A stretch of 26,142 nt of DNA from an uncultured Sinobacteraceae bacterium (GCA_937902995.1 CALEKY010000157.1:1-26142), one strand, 5' to 3'. Positions 7,168 through 16,815 are shown, counted from the stretch's first letter. Notes: generated by a model not told the origin, from the sequence alone. Program-made: numbers and translations.

Positions 7168-9642
7168 ATGCTCGCTCGTACAACCGCCATTTCTCCTTCC
7201 ATCGCATTGCGCCGTGGCGCTGTGCGCGAGGCGATCATCGATCGCTTGCAACGCACGCTCGGCAAGTCGGTGGAGGACGCCACTTGCCGCGATTTCTACG
7301 ACGCATTGTCGATCGCGGTGCGCGAAGAGCTTTCGGAACGCTGGGTGGCGACGTGCAATCGCGTCGCGCATGCGCGCGTCAAGCGCGTGTGTTATCTGTC
7401 GATGGAGTTTCTGCTCGGACGTAGCTTGGTCAATGCGTTGTCATCGTTCGACGATGGGCTGATCGACGAAGTCCGCGAGACGCTGCAGGATTTCGGTTAC
7501 GACCTGGAGAAAGTCGCAGCGGAGGAAGAAGACCCAGGGCTCGGTAACGGCGGCCTCGGTCGGTTGGCGGCGTGCTTCCTCGATTCGCTGGCAACGCTCG
7601 GGTATGCCGCGACCGGCTACGGCATTCGTTACGACTACGGCATTTTCACGCAGATCATCGATCAATCGGGCGCGCAGCGCGAAGTCGCGAGCTCCTGGCT
7701 GCGATTCCACAACTTCTGGGAGAGCGGCAACGGCGGTGTGCGCTATCGCGTGCGTTTCGGCGGACACGTGCGCTCGACGCGCGACGCTTCAGGCCGCGTG
7801 CGCTACGAGTGGTACGACACTCAGGATGTGTGGGCGGTCGCTTATGACTTGCTGATTCCCGGCAATCGTAGCCCGACCGTGAACCATCTGCGCTTGTGGT
7901 CGGGACGTGCGATCACGCCCTTCAAGATCGAGGCGTTCAACGAAGGCAACTATGCCGCGGCCGTCGCCGAACAAATCGATGCGAAGAACCTGTCGCGCGT
8001 GCTGTATCCCGACGATTCGACGCCGCAGGGCAAGGAGCTGCGTTTCCGTCAGCAATATTTCTTCGTGAGCGCATCGCTTCAGGACATTCTCGCGGAGCAT
8101 CTTGCCGAAGGACGCGACCTGTCGGAGCTGCCCAACGCCATCGCCATTCAGCTCAACGATACGCATCCGGCGCTCACGATCGTCGAGCTGATGCGTCTGT
8201 TGCTCGACGAGCATGGATTGGAGTGGGGCGAGGCGTGGAACATGACGCGCGCGATGTGCGGCTACACGAATCACACGCTGTTGCCCGAGGCGCTCGAGAC
8301 CTGGCCGGTGTCGTACTTCGAGCGCTACCTGCCGCGTCACTTGCAGATCATTTATCAGATCAACCGCGATTTTCTCGAAGAGGTCAGCGCGAAGTATCCG
8401 GGCGACATGGATCGCCGTCGCCGCATGTCGCTGATCCACGAGGAAGGCGACCGGCGCGTGCGCATGGCGTATCTGTCGGTGGTTGGCAGCCATCGCGTGA
8501 ATGGCGTCGCGAAGCTCCATTCGCAGCTCATGCGCGAAACGATCTTCGCGGATTTCGCCGAGCTCTGGCCGGATCGATTCACGAACGTCACGAACGGCAT
8601 CGCCGTGCGGCGTTGGTTGAAACAAGCGAACCCCGGCCTGGCGCAACTCATCACCGAGCGCCTGGGCTTTGCGTGGGAAAACGATCTCGAGGACCTGGAG
8701 CGTCTGAAATGGGCGGTCGAGGACCCGGAGTTCCGTCGACGGTTTCGCGAAGTCAAACGCGCGAACAAAGTACGGCTCGCGAACACGATCGAACACTTGC
8801 TCAACACGAAGGTCGATGTGGATGCGATGTTCGACGTGCAAGTCAAGCGCATCCACGAGTACAAGCGTCAGCTCTTGAATCTGCTGTACGTCGTCGTGCG
8901 CTACTTGCGCATTCTCGACAATCCGAACGCCGACGTCGTGCCGCGCGTCGTGATCTTCGCGGGCAAGGCGGCGCCCGGCTACTGGATGGCGAAATCGATC
9001 ATCAAGCTCATCAACAACGTCGCGCGCGTCGTGAACAACGATCCGCGGGTCGGCGACAAGCTCAAAGTCGTGTTCCTGCCGGATTACGACGTCTCGCTCG
9101 CGCAGGAGATCATGCCTGCTGCCGATTTGTCGCAACAGATTTCGACGGCGGGCATGGAGGCGTCCGGCACCGGCAACATGAAGCTTGCGCTCAACGGCGC
9201 GCTCACGATCGGCACGCTCGACGGCGCGAACATCGAGATCAAGGAAGCGGTGGGCGCCGACAACATCTTCATTTTCGGTCTCACGGCGCAGGAAGTGACT
9301 GCATTGCGCGCGTCCGGCTACTCGCCGGCGGCGTACGTGCGCGAGAACCCGGAGCTCAAGCGCGCGATCGAGGCCATCGAGTCGGGTTTGTTCACACCGG
9401 AGAACATTTCCGATTCGCAAGTCGTCGTCGATCGTTTGATGAGCGACGGCGAGCACTTCCTCGTGCTCGCGGATTTCACCTCTTATGCGCAAGCGCAGGA
9501 TCGCGTCGACGCGCTGTTTCGTAATCAAGAAGAGTGGTCGCGCAAGGCGGTGATCAATGCACTCAGCATGGGACCGTTCTCGAGCGATCGCAGCATCCGC
9601 GAGTATGCGGAGAAGATCTGGGGAATAAATCCTGTCATCTGA
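7168..9642 (+). CDS. glgP: Glycogen/maltodextrin phosphorylase
   Basis: An 824-residue GT35 glycogen phosphorylase, a normal length for the family. It cleaves terminal alpha-1,4 bonds with phosphate and releases glucose-1-phosphate in the cytoplasm. Motifs seen: EEDPGLGNGGLGRLAACFLDS in the N-terminal half; the conserved GYGIRYDYGIF; RIHEYKRQ-L in the C-terminal domain; and the PLP-binding GTGNMK with the Schiff-base lysine at residue 672. Nothing is truncated. The ATG at 7168 is chosen because it gives the standard N-terminus, although the leader is filled by a heptamer repeat and lacks a clear Shine-Dalgarno. It heads a same-strand run with glgB, glgX and malQ, but a 336-bp repeat-bearing gap separates it from glgB, so glgB may have its own promoter. 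Confidence 0.97.
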   Translation: MLARTTAISPSIALRRGAVREAIIDRLQRTLGKSVEDATCRDFYDALSIAVREELSERWVATCNRVAHARVKRVCYLSMEFLLGRSLVNALSSFDDGLIDEVRETLQDFGYDLEKVAAEEEDPGLGNGGLGRLAACFLDSLATLGYAATGYGIRYDYGIFTQIIDQSGAQREVASSWLRFHNFWESGNGGVRYRVRFGGHVRSTRDASGRVRYEWYDTQDVWAVAYDLLIPGNRSPTVNHLRLWSGRAITPFKIEAFNEGNYAAAVAEQIDAKNLSRVLYPDDSTPQGKELRFRQQYFFVSASLQDILAEHLAEGRDLSELPNAIAIQLNDTHPALTIVELMRLLLDEHGLEWGEAWNMTRAMCGYTNHTLLPEALETWPVSYFERYLPRHLQIIYQINRDFLEEVSAKYPGDMDRRRRMSLIHEEGDRRVRMAYLSVVGSHRVNGVAKLHSQLMRETIFADFAELWPDRFTNVTNGIAVRRWLKQANPGLAQLITERLGFAWENDLEDLERLKWAVEDPEFRRRFREVKRANKVRLANTIEHLLNTKVDVDAMFDVQVKRIHEYKRQLLNLLYVVVRYLRILDNPNADVVPRVVIFAGKAAPGYWMAKSIIKLINNVARVVNNDPRVGDKLKVVFLPDYDVSLAQEIMPAADLSQQISTAGMEASGTGNMKLALNGALTIGTLDGANIEIKEAVGADNIFIFGLTAQEVTALRASGYSPAAYVRENPELKRAIEAIESGLFTPENISDSQVVVDRLMSDGEHFLVLADFTSYAQAQDRVDALFRNQEEWSRKAVINALSMGPFSSDRSIREYAEKIWGINPVI

Positions 9643-9652
9643 CGAGTCAGAG

Positions 9653-9673
9653 TAGTGAGCGGTGAGTGGTAAG
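9653..9673 (-). repeat. Heptamer array, short, GGTGAGN type
   Basis: Three 7-bp units TAGTGAG, CGGTGAG, TGGTAAG begin ten bases after the glgP stop codon. They belong to the same unit family as the ACTCACC array at 17722-17763, in the opposite orientation. A loosely complementary CTCACTC CCTCACC follows at 9699-9713. Confidence 0.6.
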
Positions 9674-9707
9674 GCGCCGGCGCTTCCCTTCTCCCGCTCC
9701 TCACTCC

Positions 9708-9758
9708 CTCACCGCGACGCATTCGCTCTCGCTGCTTTTCCCGCTGGGAGAGGCAAAC
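9708..9758. repeat. Dispersed intergenic repeat, copy 2
   Basis: It resembles 25-73, starting CTCACCGCGACGC and ending GGGAGAGGCAAAC, and contains CCC-gct-GGG as a small inverted repeat. Related pieces with CTCACCCTCTCCC occur near 19366-19385. No coding role is seen. Confidence 0.4.
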
Positions 9759-9777
9759 GCGCGCCGCGCGCATCTTC

Positions 9778-9819
9778 TTTCAGCCTTCAGCCTGCGGTCT
9801 TCAGTCTTCAGCCTTCAGC
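9778..9819 (+). repeat. Heptamer array, CTTCAGC type
   Basis: Six 7-bp units: TTTCAGC, CTTCAGC, CTGCGGT, CTTCAGT, CTTCAGC, CTTCAGC. It has the same unit and strand as 6344-6399, 3.4 kb away, and both arrays carry the CTTCAGT variant. The array is followed by a GC-rich segment, then the glgB leader. Confidence 0.85.
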
Positions 9820-9978
9820 CTCGCCCGGCGCGCACCGCGCGCCCGGAACCTTTACACTCTCTTCTCATTCCTCATGTGCCGAACGGTGTACGGCCTTGCT
9901 GCTCATCTTCGGCGCGCTCGAGGGGTTCATCGCACCAATGCGGCGCATTGTTTCTGAGGGAATTGCTCGAGGGCGTGC

Positions 9979-12201
9979 ATGTCTCGATTATCGGATCGCG
10001 ATATCGCTGCGCTGATTTCGGCGACGCACCCTGCACCGCGTTCCGTGCTGGGCTATCACGAGTTTCCGCGCGAGAGCGAGACGCCCGAGTGCGCGGTCCG
10101 CGTGCTCGAGCCCGATGCAGAATCCGTCGCGGTGTATTGGGAGGACGAGTCGCCGGAGCAGGCGCGGCCTTTGACGATGCGTCATCCGAGCGGCGTGTTC
10201 GAAGGCACGATCGATTTTCGCCGGCCGATCGTGCCGTACCGCTTGCACATCAAATACCGCAACGGCGCCGAAGCCACGAAGTACGATCCCTACTACTTTG
10301 CGCCGCAGCTCACCGAATACGACCTGCACCTGTTCGGCGAAGGCAATCATCATCAGATCTATCGCAAGCTCGGCGCGCATCCGATGACGCGCGACGGGCT
10401 CGCCGGCACTCGCTTTGCAGTGTGGGCACCGAATGCAAAGCGCGTGAGCGTCGTCGGCGATTTCAATTTCTGGGACGGACGGCGCCATCCGATGCATCTG
10501 CTGGGCAGCTCCGGCATTTGGGAGCTGTTCATTCCGGGCGTCGGCGTCGGTGCGCTGTACAAATACGAGATTCTCACGGAGCACGGCGGCCTGATGTTGA
10601 AGGCGGATCCGTACGGATTTCAGATGCAGCTGCGGCCGGACAACGCCTCGATCGTTGCCGAGCTCGACGGTTACGAATGGGGCGACGGCGAGTGGATGGA
10701 GCGGCGGCGTCATTGGGATCCGCTTCGCGCACCGATCTCGATCTACGAAGTGCATCCGGGATCGTGGCGGCGTTCATGGCATCGCAAGCCGGCGTTCCTC
10801 ACTTGGGACGAGCTAGCGGATCAATTGATTCCGTATGTGCACGATCTCGGCTACACCCACATCGAGCTCATCGGCGTCGCCGAGCATCCCTTCGACGGAT
10901 CGTGGGGCTATCAAGTGCTCGGACACTACGCGCCGACGGCGCGTCACGGCACGCCGAAAGATTTCATGCGCTTCGTCGATCGCATGCACCAGGCGGGCAT
11001 CGGGGTGTTCATGGATTGGGTGCCGGCGCACTTTCCGAAAGATGCACACGGACTACGCGAGTTCGATGGAACGGCGCTCTACGAGCACGAAGATCCGCGG
11101 CTCGGCGAGCACAGCGAGTGGGGCACGAAGATCTTCAATTACGGCCGTCACGAGGTGCGCAATTTCCTCGTCGCGAATGCGCTCTTTTGGCTCGAGCAAT
11201 ATCACATCGATGGGCTACGCGTGGATGCCGTGGCCTCGATGCTCTATCTCGATTACGCCCGCAAACCAGGCGAGTGGGTGCCGAACAAGTACGGCGGCCG
11301 CGAGAATCTGGAAGCGATCGAATTTCTCAAACAATTGAACTGGACGGTCGGACACTACTTTCCCGGCGCGCTGATGATGGCCGAGGAATCGACGGCATTT
11401 CCCGGCGTGAGCCGGCCGGTGCACCTGGGTGGCCTCGGCTTTCATTTCAAGTGGAACATGGGCTGGATGAACGACACGTTGCGGTACATGTCCACCGATC
11501 CGGTGCATCGCCGCCATCATCACGGCTTGATCACCTTCTCGCTCGTTTATGCCTTCTCTGAGCATTTCATCCTGCCGCTGTCGCACGACGAAGTCGTGCA
11601 CGGAAAACGGTCGTTGCTCGACAAGATGCCGGGCGACGAATGGAGAAAGCGGGCGAACTACCGCTTGCTGCTCGGTTACATGATGACGCATCCGGGCAAG
11701 AAGCTCCTGTTCATGGGCGGCGAGTTCGGCCAGTGGCACGAATGGCGCGACTATGAGGATTTGGCCTGGGCCTCGTTGGAGCATCCGTCTCATCGTCAAT
11801 TGCAGGATTGGAATCGCGCGTTGAATCTCCTGTACCGCCAATATCCGGAATTGCATGCGAGCGACGATTCGTGGGAAGGATTCCGCTGGATCGATGCGGA
11901 CAATCGTGACGAAAGCGTGTTCGCCTTTCTGCGCCAGCGGTTGCCGAACGAAGGCGGCACGCACCTCATCGTCGCGTTCAACGCGACGCCCGTGCCGCGC
12001 GACGGCTACGTTCTCGGCGTGTTGCGGCACGGACGGTATCGGAAGATTCTCGACAGCGACGACCCCGCGTTCGGCGGTTCCGGCTATGCGCCTCAAGTCG
12101 AAGTTCATACCGAAGAGCACGGCTGGCGCGATTTTCCGGCGCGTATCCGCGTGAATCTGCCGCCGCTCGCGATGGTCGTATGGGAGCATCAGAGCCACTG
12201 A
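9979..12201 (+). CDS. glgB: 1,4-alpha-glucan branching enzyme
   Basis: A 740-residue GH13 branching enzyme that transfers alpha-1,4 chain segments onto alpha-1,6 positions to make branched glycogen. The N-terminal part carries two beta domains (N1 and CBM48-like) as in E. coli GlgB (728 residues). The four GH13 regions are clear: GVFMDWVPAHFPKD; GLRVDAV with nucleophile Asp416; LMMAEEST with acid/base Glu469; LSHDEVVHGK with Asp537. Each residue is offset by +11 from the E. coli catalytic triad, consistent with no internal indels between these points. Start at ATG 9979, with GAGGG at 9969-9973 as a Shine-Dalgarno five bases upstream. glgX begins 42 bp after the stop, so these two are probably co-transcribed. 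Confidence 0.97.
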   Translation: MSRLSDRDIAALISATHPAPRSVLGYHEFPRESETPECAVRVLEPDAESVAVYWEDESPEQARPLTMRHPSGVFEGTIDFRRPIVPYRLHIKYRNGAEATKYDPYYFAPQLTEYDLHLFGEGNHHQIYRKLGAHPMTRDGLAGTRFAVWAPNAKRVSVVGDFNFWDGRRHPMHLLGSSGIWELFIPGVGVGALYKYEILTEHGGLMLKADPYGFQMQLRPDNASIVAELDGYEWGDGEWMERRRHWDPLRAPISIYEVHPGSWRRSWHRKPAFLTWDELADQLIPYVHDLGYTHIELIGVAEHPFDGSWGYQVLGHYAPTARHGTPKDFMRFVDRMHQAGIGVFMDWVPAHFPKDAHGLREFDGTALYEHEDPRLGEHSEWGTKIFNYGRHEVRNFLVANALFWLEQYHIDGLRVDAVASMLYLDYARKPGEWVPNKYGGRENLEAIEFLKQLNWTVGHYFPGALMMAEESTAFPGVSRPVHLGGLGFHFKWNMGWMNDTLRYMSTDPVHRRHHHGLITFSLVYAFSEHFILPLSHDEVVHGKRSLLDKMPGDEWRKRANYRLLLGYMMTHPGKKLLFMGGEFGQWHEWRDYEDLAWASLEHPSHRQLQDWNRALNLLYRQYPELHASDDSWEGFRWIDADNRDESVFAFLRQRLPNEGGTHLIVAFNATPVPRDGYVLGVLRHGRYRKILDSDDPAFGGSGYAPQVEVHTEEHGWRDFPARIRVNLPPLAMVVWEHQSH

Positions 12202-12243
12202 CGTACAGCAGACATCCGGAACGGAAGACCGCACACTTTACCA

Positions 12244-14442
12244 ATGACAGCCATCGAGCCTTTGATGACCGATTTCAGCAATGCGGCGCTGCAGCCAGGG
12301 TCGCCGTTTCCGCTCGGCGCGACCTGGACTGGCGAGGGCGTGAACTTCGCCGTGTATTCGAGCGGCGCGCAGAAAGTCGAGCTGTGTCTGTTCGATCCGA
12401 GCGGCGAGCGCGAGCTCCGGCGTCTGCCGCTCACCGAGCGTCGCGAGAACATTTGGTATGGCTTCTTGCCGGCGCCCTACGGCATTCCGGGTCTCGTTTA
12501 CGGATTTCGTGTGCACGGTCCGTACGATCCGACCTACGGTCTGCGCTACAACCCGAACAAGCTGCTCATCGATCCGTATGCGCGCGATCTGGCGGGCAGG
12601 TTCACGTGGGACGATGCATTGCTCGGCTACGACAAAGAGCAGGGCGACGATCATCCGGATCCGCGGGACAGCGCGCCGTTTACTTATAAATCCCGCGTGA
12701 TCGACGGGCGGTTCGATTGGGGCGAAGATCGACCGCCCGCAGTGCCTTGGCGCGATACGGTCATCTACGAGCTTCACGTCAAAGGCTTCACGAAGCTCCA
12801 TCCGAAAATTCCGGAACACATTCGCGGCACCTATCTCGGACTCGCGCATCCGGCCGCGATCGAGTATCTGAAATATCTCGGCATCACTTCGGTCGAGCTG
12901 CTGCCCGTTCAAGCGTTCGTGCCCGAGCGGTTTCTGGTCGAGAAAGGGCTCGTCAACTATTGGGGCTACAGCACGCTGGCGTGGTTTGCGCCCGCACGCG
13001 AGTACGCGGTCGCCGATCCGGTCAACGAGTTCAAGACCATGGTCAAGGCGCTGCACGCCGCGGGCATCGAGGTGATCATCGACGTCGTGTTCAATCACAC
13101 GGTCGAAGGCAACGAGCTCGGCCCGACGTTGAGCTTTCGCGGGCTCGACAATGCGGCGTACTACAAGCTCGACCCGGCGAACTTGCGCCACTACATCAAC
13201 CGAACCGGCACGGGCAACACGATTGCCATCGGTCACTTCGCCGTACGCAAGCTCATCATCGACTGCATGAAATACTGGGTCGAAGAGATGCACGTCGACG
13301 GTTTTCGCTTCGATCTGGCGGCCGTGCTCGGCCGCGAGAACGGCCGCTTCCGTCCCGATGCGGGTTTTTTCAAGGCCGTCGCTGCAGAGCCGACCCTGCG
13401 TTACGTGAAGCTGATCGCCGAGCCTTGGGACATCGGTGTCGAGGGCTATCAGCTCGGGCATTTCCCGCCTGCATGGGCCGAATGGAACGATCTGTATCGC
13501 GACACCATGCGAGGCTTCTGGCGCGGCAATCCGGGCATCATCGGCAACTTCGCCGAGCGATTCGCCGGCTCGAGCGACCTGTTTCGTGCAAGCGGTCGGC
13601 GACCGACGTCGAGCATCAACTACATCGCCTGTCACGACGGCTTCACGCTCTACGACGCGACTGCTTACGAGCACAAACACAACGAAGCGAATCTCGAGGG
13701 CAACCAGGACGGTCACAACCACAATCTGAGCTGGAACTGCGGCGTCGAGGGTCCGACCGACGATCCGCGCGTGAACGAGCTGCGCGAACGTCAGATGCGC
13801 AATCTCCTGGCGACACTTCTGTTGTCGCAAGGCGTGCCGATGCTGCTCGCCGGAGATGAATTCGGCCGCACTCAGCGCGGCAACAACAATGCGTACTGTC
13901 AGGACAACGAAATCAGTTGGATCGATTGGAATCTCGCCGAGCAGCGCAAATGGCTGACGACGTTCGTCAGACAGTTGCTGATCCTGCGCAAGGTGGCGCC
14001 GGGGCTCAGGCGCGACACCTTCTTGAAGGGTGCGCGTCAGGTCGACGGCGAGCACAAAGATGTCAGTTGGCGTCATCCCGCCGGTCATGAAATGACCGCC
14101 TCGGACTGGCACGACAGCAACTCTCGCGCGCTCGGCGTGTTGATCGGTCAGGCGTTTCGCGACCCTTACGGAACTCCGCGGGGTCACCTGCTATTTCTTT
14201 GCAACGCGAGCGACCAACCGGTCGAGTTCCGTCTGCCGGCGCCGACGTCGAATGCCGTGTGGCAGTACGTTTTCGATACCGCGCGTTGGCGCGCCAACGA
14301 TCTCGGTGCGCACATGGCGGCAGGCGAGACCTGCCTGGTGGCCGAGCACAGTTGCGTGCTGCTCGTCGACGACGATGCGCCGCTCAGTGTGCGCGCCGGA
14401 TGGACCGGTCAGCCGCGCGAGAAACCCTCCGAAACTGCCTGA
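12244..14442 (+). CDS. glgX: Glycogen debranching enzyme (isoamylase type)
   Basis: A 732-residue GH13 debranching enzyme that hydrolyses alpha-1,6 branches left after phosphorylase action. N-terminal CBM48-like domain (PFPLGATWTGEGVNFAVYS), then the catalytic barrel: DVVFNHTVEGNE (region I), GFRFDLA with nucleophile Asp357, LIAEPWDIG with acid/base Glu393, and ACHDGFTLYD with Asp465. The segment GNQDGHNHNLSWNCGVEG is typical of GlgX/TreX. Length fits the longer GlgX/TreX-like group. ATG 12244 is chosen; a purine-rich GGAACGGAAGA lies somewhat far upstream, and a second in-frame ATG eight codons in has no better site. It sits 42 bp after glgB and 24 bp before malQ, so it is an operon member. 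It could also act on maltodextrins, as archaeal TreX does. Confidence 0.96.
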   Translation: MTAIEPLMTDFSNAALQPGSPFPLGATWTGEGVNFAVYSSGAQKVELCLFDPSGERELRRLPLTERRENIWYGFLPAPYGIPGLVYGFRVHGPYDPTYGLRYNPNKLLIDPYARDLAGRFTWDDALLGYDKEQGDDHPDPRDSAPFTYKSRVIDGRFDWGEDRPPAVPWRDTVIYELHVKGFTKLHPKIPEHIRGTYLGLAHPAAIEYLKYLGITSVELLPVQAFVPERFLVEKGLVNYWGYSTLAWFAPAREYAVADPVNEFKTMVKALHAAGIEVIIDVVFNHTVEGNELGPTLSFRGLDNAAYYKLDPANLRHYINRTGTGNTIAIGHFAVRKLIIDCMKYWVEEMHVDGFRFDLAAVLGRENGRFRPDAGFFKAVAAEPTLRYVKLIAEPWDIGVEGYQLGHFPPAWAEWNDLYRDTMRGFWRGNPGIIGNFAERFAGSSDLFRASGRRPTSSINYIACHDGFTLYDATAYEHKHNEANLEGNQDGHNHNLSWNCGVEGPTDDPRVNELRERQMRNLLATLLLSQGVPMLLAGDEFGRTQRGNNNAYCQDNEISWIDWNLAEQRKWLTTFVRQLLILRKVAPGLRRDTFLKGARQVDGEHKDVSWRHPAGHEMTASDWHDSNSRALGVLIGQAFRDPYGTPRGHLLFLCNASDQPVEFRLPAPTSNAVWQYVFDTARWRANDLGAHMAAGETCLVAEHSCVLLVDDDAPLSVRAGWTGQPREKPSETA

Positions 14443-14466
14443 GCCCAAGATCTCCCGTTGCAATCC

Positions 14467-16692
14467 ATGAGCCGCGAGCAGCAAACGCCGAACGCCGCTT
14501 CAGATAGGTTCGAGCGTCTCGCGGCTCTCAACGGGATCGGCGCCTCGTATTTCGATTTCAAAGGCGAGCTGAAACATATCGCGCAGCCGAGCAAGGCGGC
14601 GATTCTCGCGGCATTGGGCGTCGATGCGAACGACGATGCAGCCGTCGATGCCGCGATCGCGCAGCGCGAAACCGTGCATTGGATGCGGATGTTGCCGCCA
14701 ACGGTCGTCGCTACCGTCGGGGCACAGGTCGCCGTTCCGATCTCGATTCCGCTTGCGCTCGGCGCCAAGCGCGCCAGCTGGACGATCGCCCTCGAGTATG
14801 GCGCATCTCGCTCGGGCTCGGTCGATATCGAGACCCTTGCCATACAAGAGCGCGGCGCGCTCGATCAACGCGAGTTCGCGCGCGTTCAGCTCGAGCTGCC
14901 TGCCGACTTGCCGCTCGGATATCACGCGCTCGAAGTCACGCTCGATACGGGACTTGCCGGCGAGGCGCGTTTGATCGTCGCACCGGAACGAGCCTTCGAG
15001 CCTGAAGCCATCCAACGCGGCGAGCGCGTGTGGGGCATTGCCGTGCAGCTCTACTCGCTGCGTTCGTCGCGCAATTGGGGAATGGGCGATTTCCGCGATC
15101 TGCGCGAGCTCGTCGAGCTCGCTGCACCGCTCGGTTGCGGCATCGTCGGCGTCAATCCATTGCACGCGCTGATGCCGGCGAATCCGGCACACATTAGCCC
15201 GTATAGTCCGTCGAATCGCGAGTTCTTGAACGTTCTGTACATCGCCGTGGAAGACGTGCCGGAATTCGCCGAGTGCGCGCCGGCGCGCGAGCTCGTCGCG
15301 AGCGAAGAATTCCAGGCGACGCTACGGAAGCTGCGCGCGACCGACAACGTCGATTACGTGCAGGTCGCCGCTGCGAAGTTTGCGGTGCTGCCGCTGCTCT
15401 ACGAGCACTTCCGCTCGCACCATTTGGCGAACGACACGGCGCGCGCGCAGGCGTTTAGGCACTACCTCGACGAGCGCGGCGAACCGTTGATGCGGCATGC
15501 ATTGTTCGATGCGCTCGATGCCCATTGGCGGTTGCAAGGTCCGCAATATTGGGGATGGCCGAGCTGGCCCGAGGAATATCGCGATCCGACTTCGCTCGCC
15601 GTCAATCGCTTTGCGCGCGAGCGCGCGCAGGATGTCGAGTACTACGCATATCTGCAATGGATCGCCGAAGAGCAGCTCATGGCGGTACAGCGGCTTGCAC
15701 GAGAGCTCGGCATGCCGATCGGGCTTTACGGCGATGTGGCCGTCGGTGCGAATCCTGCGGGATCCGAGACGTGGTCGAATCGTCGTCTGTACGTTCAAGA
15801 CGCGTCCGTCGGCGCACCGCCGGACAAGCTTGCGCTGAAAGGACAGGACTGGGGTGTCCCTCCCCAGCATCCCGACGAGCTGCGCGCACAGCGCTACGAA
15901 CCGTTCATCGTCATGATTCGCAATAACATGCGGCCGGTCGCAGCATTGCGCCTCGATCATGCCATGACGCTGTTTCGGCTGTGGTGGGTGCCGCGCGGCA
16001 TGAGCTCGGCGGAAGGCGCATACGTTCACTATCCGCTCGACGACTTGATCGCGATTCTTGCCCTCGAAAGCCACCGCAACGAGTGCGTCGTGATCGGCGA
16101 GGATCTGGGTACGGTGCCCGACGAAGTGCGTCTCGCGATGGAGCGATACGGCATCTATCACTACAAGGTGCTGTTCTTCGAGCGGGAATTCGATGGGCGT
16201 TTCAAGCCGCCGAATGCCTATGTCAGAAACGCGCTCGCCACGGTGACCACGCACGACCTGCCGACGCTGCGCGGTTGGTGGGAGAGCTGCGACATCGAGC
16301 TGCGCGACCGCTTGAATCTTTATCCGAGCGAAGAGATCAAGGCAGAAGTGCACGAGAGCCGTATCGGCGAGCGCGTGAGCATGATGCAGGCGCTGCACGA
16401 GCAACGACTCTGGTACTGGCCGCCGAACGAACCGTTGCCGGAGTACTCGCCGGCGCTATCGCGGGCGATCCACGCCTATCTCGGCCTGTCGAACGCCAAT
16501 ATCGCCATGGTGCAAATCGAGGATTTGATCGGTATGACCGACGCGGTCAATGTGCCGGGCACCGATCAGGAGCACGCGAATTGGCAGCGCAAAGTTGCAC
16601 TCGAAACGGCCGAGATCTTCGCGCGCGCGGACGTGAGAGACATTCTCGCCGCGATGAACACCGCACGTCGCGGCATCAATCCCAACGCCTGA
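14467..16692 (+). CDS. malQ: 4-alpha-glucanotransferase (amylomaltase)
   Basis: A 741-residue GH77 enzyme that disproportionates short maltodextrins into glucose and longer chains, making them usable by GlgP. It has the N-terminal beta-rich extension of the E. coli-type MalQ (694 residues) before the barrel. Catalytic residues: ALRLDHAM with nucleophile Asp497, VIGEDLGTVP with acid/base Glu545, and TTHDLPTLRG with Asp597. The frame opens at a TTG at 14458, but the ATG at 14467 (MSREQQ) is the better start; neither has a strong Shine-Dalgarno. It follows glgX by 24 bp and is the last gene of the cluster, since the next gap holds inverted repeats and the next gene is unrelated. Confidence 0.96.
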   Translation: MSREQQTPNAASDRFERLAALNGIGASYFDFKGELKHIAQPSKAAILAALGVDANDDAAVDAAIAQRETVHWMRMLPPTVVATVGAQVAVPISIPLALGAKRASWTIALEYGASRSGSVDIETLAIQERGALDQREFARVQLELPADLPLGYHALEVTLDTGLAGEARLIVAPERAFEPEAIQRGERVWGIAVQLYSLRSSRNWGMGDFRDLRELVELAAPLGCGIVGVNPLHALMPANPAHISPYSPSNREFLNVLYIAVEDVPEFAECAPARELVASEEFQATLRKLRATDNVDYVQVAAAKFAVLPLLYEHFRSHHLANDTARAQAFRHYLDERGEPLMRHALFDALDAHWRLQGPQYWGWPSWPEEYRDPTSLAVNRFARERAQDVEYYAYLQWIAEEQLMAVQRLARELGMPIGLYGDVAVGANPAGSETWSNRRLYVQDASVGAPPDKLALKGQDWGVPPQHPDELRAQRYEPFIVMIRNNMRPVAALRLDHAMTLFRLWWVPRGMSSAEGAYVHYPLDDLIAILALESHRNECVVIGEDLGTVPDEVRLAMERYGIYHYKVLFFEREFDGRFKPPNAYVRNALATVTTHDLPTLRGWWESCDIELRDRLNLYPSEEIKAEVHESRIGERVSMMQALHEQRLWYWPPNEPLPEYSPALSRAIHAYLGLSNANIAMVQIEDLIGMTDAVNVPGTDQEHANWQRKVALETAEIFARADVRDILAAMNTARRGINPNA

Positions 16693-16750
16693 TCGAGAAA
16701 GTCAGCCCTCGCTGAAACCGCGACAACTGCTGACACATTTGGTGTCTATC

Positions 16751-16771
16751 GTGATCCGTGATTCGTGTGTG
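16751..16771 (-). repeat. Heptamer array, GTGATTC type
   Basis: Three 7-bp units GTGATCC, GTGATTC, GTGTGTG lie 58 bases after the malQ stop. It is the inverted partner of the CGAATCA array at 16816-16843, with a 44-bp core between them. Confidence 0.7.
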
Positions 16772-16815
16772 ACTCCGTCACGCGCTTCTTGGGGCTAGCA
16801 GGCTTCTTCGCTCTC

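Larger units (their letters stand above)
9643..9978. other. 336-bp gap between glgP and glgB, repeat-rich
   Basis: The gap contains three pieces of repeat: a short GGTGAGN heptamer array (9653-9673), a second copy of the dispersed CTCACC...GGGAGAGGC repeat (9708-9758), and a CTTCAGC heptamer array (9778-9819). From about 9850 to 9978 the sequence is unique and must contain the glgB leader. A TTTACA at 9851-9856 could be a -35 box, but I find no good -10 at the right distance. Open frames across the gap are fused to out-of-frame shadows of glgB. Confidence 0.6.

Noticed and set aside
7789..9528. Long antisense frame across glgP, and similar ones across glgX (12238-14187) and the TonB-family gene (21075-22490)
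   Set aside because: All are shadows of confirmed genes on the other strand, without ribosome-binding sites or domain motifs.
9666..11561. 631-codon open frame overlapping glgB in another frame
   Set aside because: It reads through repeats and then out of frame through glgB; the Arg/Ser-rich translation has no recognisable domain, and glgB has complete catalytic motifs.
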